Positions 58,162 to 64,000 of a stretch of DNA of 64,000 bases are shown piece by piece. The stretch lies in the NCBI GenBank assembly GCA_029216955.1, contig JANAVB010044017.1:526358-590357 (forward strand), given 5' to 3'. The notes beneath the pieces are model-generated. The model was not told the DNA's origin, ran no database searches, and saw nothing but the letters and a program-made list of their open reading frames with translations. The position numbers were made by a program, and so were the translations under genes. Origin of the DNA: Iris pallida. Lineage: Eukaryota; Streptophyta; Magnoliopsida; Asparagales; Iridaceae. Within the stretch, counting starts at the first letter, position 1. Every line of letters starts with the position of its first letter.

Positions 58162-59986
58162 TATTTTTGTGGTGGCCCAAACATGTCAAAAAATATTGTT
58201 TCAGTTATGATACTGTACCGAAAAAGCCTGCATATAGTATTAGAAATTAGGATCTCATCCACATGCTTGATCGTTTTCTTTGATTAAATTTTCGAACTCT
58301 TCTTTGACTGCTTGACTTGCATCTAGCTTGATCCTGTCCTAATGTAAAATCTTATATTTCTTGCCAATAGGATGAATCTTCATAGTGGTCGTGCTACCCC
58401 TCTTGCCATTACCACGAGTGATTTAAAAAATTCGAAGGAACAAGCAGCTCAGCCGCAATCGATGATGTCCCAAACCATACCAGTCCAAGTAGGACCATCA
58501 CCTCAGTCTGATATGACTCTACCCACCACTAATAAGCATCAACAAGCCCTTGTACCTCATATGGGACACCCGGACCAACAGACCCCAGTACCTCATAGAG
58601 AGTACCTGTAGCCTCCACCACCTTATCCAGCTCAGTATCCACCACAGTATCCACCACCTTGTCCACCTCAGTATCCACCACCTTATCCACCTCAGTATCC
58701 ACTATCCTATCCACCTTAGTATGGCCCATAGGGTGCCCATACTTTATTCCATATATAATATATATACCCCCACTGCTGTAATGCTTTGTCCCGTTCAGTT
58801 CAACCGGAGGAATCGAAATGCAACGACTTTTGACTTAGCCATGCAACGACTTGCTCGAAGTCCCGCTCGATCGAGGCAACTCCTCGCTCAGGTGGGTAGC
58901 TTCGGTGAACTTGCTTCTGTTTAGCCTTCACATTAATAAATTTGATGTTTTTAAATGTATAAATTGAGCTTGACAATAAAAGAGAAGAATCCACATAGCT
59001 AAGGGAATAATCCTACCTTAGGTCAACTTGAGTTAGGATAGAATTGTCCTACGGTCGGCTTAGAAATGTTGCATGACATGCTTTCAAACTGAAACTCGGC
59101 CCTTCGTCTCGTGGCTTGGGAGAAGGAAAAGTTGGTTTATATTACCACAAGACTATGAACTTAGCATAGTCATAGGCGTCGCATGATATACATGCTTAGT
59201 AAAGCATACACTGTCCCACCATCCAATACTTTGTATAGCATAATTGTCCCACATGTCTCAACGTACGTTTCTACGATGCAAGACTTGGTATAGTCTTTGC
59301 TCGTTCCATGGGTTAAGTTGTATCACATGGTTTATGGCACAGTCATGGCATTGATATGGAACATGATACATTCAAGTCGAGTTTGGTAGGAGGGCTATCA
59401 AATAGTCATTCCTGAGTTGATGATGATAAGGTAACATAGAAATGCTCATGATTGTGGGTCATCGAGGCAGTCTCTGGTTTTGGGAGTCTCAAACATAGTT
59501 CTAAAAATATGGTAATACTCGAAGAGTAATGACTGTGTATGACGGTAGTTTGAATCGAGTCTTGTATGGCCATTGGACAACTTATACACAATAAAAAGTT
59601 TCCTTGGACGAAAACCTGCAGGGCCACAGGACCGTTTCGGCCTAGGAGAAAACACGGTCTAGCCGAGCTGGGGTACCACTCAGGTTAGTCAGAAACTTTC
59701 AGTTAGGTTTGCTACTTGCGCTAAGAGGGTCGCCGTCTAACAAAGATGTAAGTCCAGGATAGGTTGTGGTGCTAGTGATCTTTTCATAAACATGAGTCGG
59801 TATAATAGCAGCGATCCGTGTACATGCCTTTAGATTGAGTCAGTACTGTGTGCACGGTACCAATGAGTCAAGTTAAGTATGTGAACAATTTGAAACATAA
59901 TTTTTGGCCAAAGATTTGGATGCAACGGAGACACCGTATTTTTGGCACGAGAGGTGGTATTGGGAGTTTGAGTTACTGACAGTAAG
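58162..59986 (+). other. Truncated interior next to the family-4 LTR, gag-like start
   Basis: A frame with ATG at 58372 (MNLHSGRATPLAITTSDLKN) runs 79 codons to a TAG at 58609. The same frame continues as Pro/Tyr-rich repeats encoded by CAGTATCCACCA-type units (58610-58717) before more stops. Its place about 200 bp after a possible primer-binding site fits the start of gag, but no later gag or pol domain follows. From 58900 to 59986 I see no gene; scattered short repeats such as TTGTATAGCATAATTGTCCC occur. Truncation of the element is likely. Confidence 0.35.
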
Positions 59987-62330
59987 TATAACGTCCCAGT
60001 CCCAAAATACGTAGGACTAGGAGATCATATGTATGACAGCTACGTATCGAGAGGACTCCAGCCCAGCTCGAGTATGTTTAAGCTGTATTGGTTTTCTAAA
60101 TCAATCTATGAAATCAACTAATATAAATCTCAATCCACATGATAATGATAAAAATGACGAATCAAGCGCACTAAGGCTGATTAGACCGTTATAAACTGAT
60201 TCTAGAATAGATAAATATTTTAGAGTGGATCCTCAATAATATATTTTTCATAAACAAGCTAGAAGAGAATAGAAGCTTGTAAAAGACTAGGCTAATAACA
60301 GTGAGTGTCAAATACGGGCCAAAATATAAATAAGGAAGAGAATGATAATAATAACCACTAAATATACCTGAAGTCTTGGTGCAACAACCATCATCCATCA
60401 ATGTATCAAACCTTCATCTAATACCTAGTGAGATCACCGGGTCCTCAGGAGACTAGCAAGATACATAAAACATGCCTAATATGAAAGTTTATAACGTGCA
60501 AGAAAATAGGAAACAACTGCTACAAAAAAAAGATCTCATGAAATGACTCTATGATCATGACATGTCATATGAAAAGTAATACAAAGTATGGCTACAAATG
60601 GATGGAATGACCGTAGCCCTGCCGTGGTACTCCCGGACGTATAGCTAGTAGCCCTGCCGTGGTACTCCCTAACTATAGCGAGTCTCTATCGTAGCCATGA
60701 TGTGGGTTTGCCGAGTCGAGAGTGGCCAGGTAGCCAATTCTAGTATCAATAGAGGGTCAAGTCAAAGTAACATGGAACCCGTGATCGATTCAAAGTATCG
60801 TGGCATCGGTGATCAAGTCAAGTAACTCAAGTAAACAACACTATCGAAGTCATGTGTGGAAATATATAGAAATAACTAATGATAACAATAAGCGATAACA
60901 GGTAAGAGACATAGAAATAAATCATGACAACATAGCAAATATAGAAAAGAAAATGAGACATGAACAAGAAAGAATAATAAGAGCATGCATGTAAGTAAAT
61001 TATACAAAGTTGGTAAGGTATACTTGCCTGGTGTAGAATTGTCCATGTCTAAATAAATAACTAGTCAATCAATGAGCCACGAAAGCTGAACTTCTATAAA
61101 TGCCTCCGGATGCTAAAACAAATATCACCAACGTTCTTGTCAAAAGTAAAATGTCTAAGTTTGACGACCCGTAAGTCCAATTCTGGATACAGGGGTAAAA
61201 CGGTAATTTTGGACCGAAAGAGTGTCCGCCGTTGGATACGCTGTGCCCCAAAAAATGTGCCAGAGCCTTATTCTCTAAAGTAAAGAGATTATATATCTAC
61301 GAGTCCAGTTTTTCGATATGAATCCAACAATATGTCCAATTGTGGATTCTTATGAGCCGTGCACAAAATCGCCCATTAAGTTGAATCGTGGGGCCGCCAA
61401 AATAGCATTCCAGTCATCCTTCTCAGAATCGGACCAAACTTGGCTCACAAGACCAAACAAATGATACAAGTCTAGTGGCAAAAGTTTTTTCGCGATGTGA
61501 TGAACGTGCACAAAGTAATAGGGATTTTTGTAAAGGGACCGATACGGTAATTTTTGGCGGATACGTATCGAATTCATCGAGCACACGCAACCAATTCGAG
61601 TTTTATTAAATCCCACATGTCCGCAACATCCGTACGCATCTTTCAATGCTTACGGGTTGCCACCAAGTTGTCCAGATTGTCGGGACAGACCCGTATCGGT
61701 AAATTTTCATGTTTTGAAAATAGGTTTTTGGTCAACTTTAACCTAATTTTAAACAGAATATAAAAATCATAAAAATATACTATTTAAGATGTTTTGCTCT
61801 CGGTTAGGTTATCTAAAACTTTGTTTAAGTGGTTTCCCAAAATTTGTGATATCTTAGTTTTAATTGACCGCAAACAGGTGACGTTGGGACAGTTTCTAAC
61901 AGCCAATTTTGAGTTTTTTCTCAATTTTGGAGCTTTTTTGGTCGCACACAAAGTAAATTAAATTAAACTGATTGAAGGAAGGTGATTGGTTAGGTCTTTA
62001 AGTACATGTCTAATCTCGCTAAATGATGGAGCAACAATAAAAAAATTGGTCATAAACCTTTGTATTTGCTGCTGTTGTTACTGTGGCTCCTACCGCTTTT
62101 GCTGCTGTCGCCGGCCGACTCCGGCGGCTAGGGCTGCGCAGGTTGTCGGAGGCAGCGAAGGTCGTCGGGGGTCGTGAGGGTGGCGTTGGGGTCGTAACTA
62201 GGTTCGGGTTTTGCTTCGACTTCTCTCGCCCTCTCTTTCTCGATATATTTAGGGGGCTCTGATTTGTCCCTTTACTGTTCCGCAAGGGAATAGTAAATCC
62301 CTTTTTCTTTTTTTTTCTTTATAGCCCTAT
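59987..62330 (-). repeat. Inverted copy of the family-4 LTR
   Basis: Starts TATAACGTCCCAGTCCC and continues through matches to the complement of 58161-56754 and then 53043-52000. Neither a primer-binding site nor a polypurine tract adjoins 59987, so it is a truncated or solo copy, facing opposite to the copy at 50401-58161. A 98-codon minus frame at 61350-61646 is similar to the one at 52754-53043. Confidence 0.6.
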
Positions 62331-62344
62331 AATATGTGTGTTTC

Positions 62345-62347
<3 letters not shown>

Positions 62348-62375
<28 letters not shown>

Positions 62376-62376
62376 G

Positions 62377-62412
<36 letters not shown>

Positions 62413-62427
62413 TTTATATATATATAA
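62348..62427. repeat. (AT)n compound microsatellite
   Basis: AT tracts with short A-rich interruptions, directly left of the C-rich island. Confidence 0.9.
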
Positions 62428-62429
62428 TC

Positions 62430-63840
62430 AAAAGGATGGGGAAAGGGCATGGGAAGGTTTTCCGCCGCTGTCTCCGCTGATCGCCGCCGCCCCCCCTGCC
62501 CGCCGGTGGCCGGGTGGCCTGGTGGCCGGTCGGCCCCCTCGGCTTGGCAGCGGGACCGGGCTCTTCTTCCTCTCGGCAGCCTCCCCCACCCTTTTCCCCC
62601 CCGCGGCCACCTCGGCTGGCCGGGGTCCCCTGGCCGGGCGGCTTCCCGCAGTACGGCCTCCTCATCCTTTTCTCTACCCCCTTCATAGCCACCCGGCCAC
62701 CGGCAGACATCCTCGAGGGCTTCCTCCCTCCTCGGAGTAGTCCTCCTCGGTAGACGTCCTCGACGGCGCCACCGAATGTGACGTCGGGCGTCCGGTCCCC
62801 CTGCTTGCGCCAGTTTTCCCCCGCCGCGTTCCTCCGCCCTCCCTCGGCCCTCGGCCACCCTCCCCGACGCCTCATCTCGCGGCTCCTCTGTCGTGGCCGG
62901 CACCTTCCCTCACCATTCCCTCGCCGCCCCTCGTCCCGTGGCGTCGCCCCCCCCCCCGTGTTTGTCTCCCTCAAGTAGCCGCAGACATCGTTCCTCCCGT
63001 CTTCCGGCGGCCCCGGACTGTCCCCGTCTCCGTCCCCCCAGCCCCGTCGGGTTTTCCTCCGCGTTCGTGAACCCCCCTCTTGGGCGTCGGTGGCTGCGCC
63101 CCTATGCTCGCGCCCCCCTCCCTTCTCGCTCCGGCCACGTGGACATCGCAAGCCCCAGCCTGGCCTCCCTCCGGGCGCCGGTCGGGTTTCCTCTGTCAGG
63201 CGCTCGCGCCTCCTTCCCGGCAGCGCCCTCCCCCAGCGTGCCCCCCTCCTGGGCCGTTGGGGCTGCGCTGCCGCCGGCAGAGTTTTATTTCCCCCCCCCC
63301 CCCCGCGGCGTCATTGGCCCCTCCCAGCTGCCCTCCCGCCGGTGGAACCCGGAGATCGATCCGGCTCCTGCTTGAGGACCCCCCCCCCCCCCCGCCGTGG
63401 TAGCTCCTCCTCCACTGGCAGCCGCGCCTCTTCCCTCCCGCCAGGCGGCCATCCCCCTCCCCTCCCTCCCCCCTTCCCTCTCCTTCCCCCCCGCCCGCCT
63501 CCCCACCCTGGCTCCTCCCCCCTCTATCCGCCCGGTGCAGCCGTCTCCTCGCGTGCCCCCCCTCCACTTCGCTTCCCCCGGCTACCGGCCGTCGCCGCCA
63601 GAGACCTTCCGCCCTACCCTCCACCGCTGACCCACGTCACCACCGCCGGCGCTCACCGGCCCCCCCCCCCCTCCAACGCCTCTTCTGCGACGTGCCAGCG
63701 GGGGCCCGAGGCGCATCGTGCACCCCCCCCACCCTCGTGCAGTACCGCTGCCCCCTCGGCAGCGCGCCCCTCGTTCCGCGTGCGTCGGGCAGCGCATGAC
63801 CCCATTGGTTTCGTGCCCTCACTCCAGGGCTGTCAGCCCA
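62430..63840. other. C-rich island, no gene supported
   Basis: About 1.4 kb of strongly C-skewed, GC-rich sequence in AT-rich surroundings, with C runs of 10 to 14 (63291-63304, 63379-63393, 63661-63672). Long frames exist in several overlapping frames on both strands (for example 63090-63854 plus, 62414-63151 minus), all Pro/Arg/Ser- or Gly/Arg-rich, as expected when stop codons are depleted by composition. No domain, splice pattern or promoter was seen. Confidence 0.5.
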
Positions 63841-64000
63841 TACGTTTTGTTTGAATTTTGAACTTTTGAATTTTTGAAAACTCGAAATTCCACCTTTTCC
63901 AATTTACGTTTCTGCTTAGCTCACCAGAGCCGTTTTGTGTGTTTCGCATCTGGTAGTCACTGTACTGCTCTTTCCCGAGCTACTTCCTATTTTCAATAAA
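63841..64000. other. Window end, AT-rich, no gene seen
   Basis: Short TTTTGAATTTTTGAA-type repeats, then unique sequence ending TTTTCAATAAA at the window edge. Confidence 0.4.

Noticed and set aside
63090..63854. 254-codon Pro/Arg-rich frame and overlapping long frames in the C-rich island
   Set aside because: Several frames on both strands are open at once, as composition alone predicts; none has a domain.

Overview
This window looks like intergenic DNA from a seed plant with a large, repeat-rich nuclear genome. The evidence is stacked LTR retrotransposons of plant-only lineages, a Tat-type Ty3/gypsy element with a second RNase H, an Ale/Retrofit-type copia element, a CACTA transposon end, a tRNA-derived SINE and long AT microsatellites. 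I recognise no ordinary host gene, no tRNA or rRNA gene and no CRISPR. The species cannot be named from the sequence.

Layout. 1-2222: diverged ~458-bp tandem units, one next to a 341-bp foldback element. 2223-3338: C-rich tract ending in a CACTA 3' terminus. 3339-7100: AT-rich DNA with (AT)n tracts and SINE copies. 7303-8029 and 24787-26050: two halves of an old minus-strand copia element, split by a 16.8-kb Tat element at 8030-24786 (894-bp LTRs, perfect 5-bp target duplication). 27062-28650: old LTR fragment. 28651-39547: a LARD-like element with 3.9-kb LTRs and no coding capacity. 40043-45371: an Ale-type copia with 125-bp LTRs. 45437-50400: a second non-coding element whose internal DNA resembles that of the first. 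53044-56748: a mini-element with 1.65-kb LTRs and only 388 bp inside. 50401-53043 plus 56749-58161, and 59987 to about 62330: inverted copies of one large LTR. 62430-63840: a very C-rich island.

The most interesting object is the Tat element. Its minus strand carries gag, protease, RT, RNase H, archaeal-type RNase H and integrase. Between integrase and the 3' LTR, on the opposite strand, sits a complete-looking gene: TATA box, start codon, four exons with three phase-1 introns, a plant-mobile-domain-like core, a coiled-coil tail and an AATAAA signal. A second, much smaller antisense gene (107 codons, its own TATA box and AATAAA) lies beside it, behind a 13-unit minisatellite, and is the only undamaged reading frame in the element. 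The other frames are broken by twelve stops that all fit C-to-T change, plus a few one-base shifts.

Order of insertion: the copia at 7303-26050 predates the Tat element. The Ale copia landed beside or within the second LARD-like element. The mini-element landed inside the large family-4 LTR.
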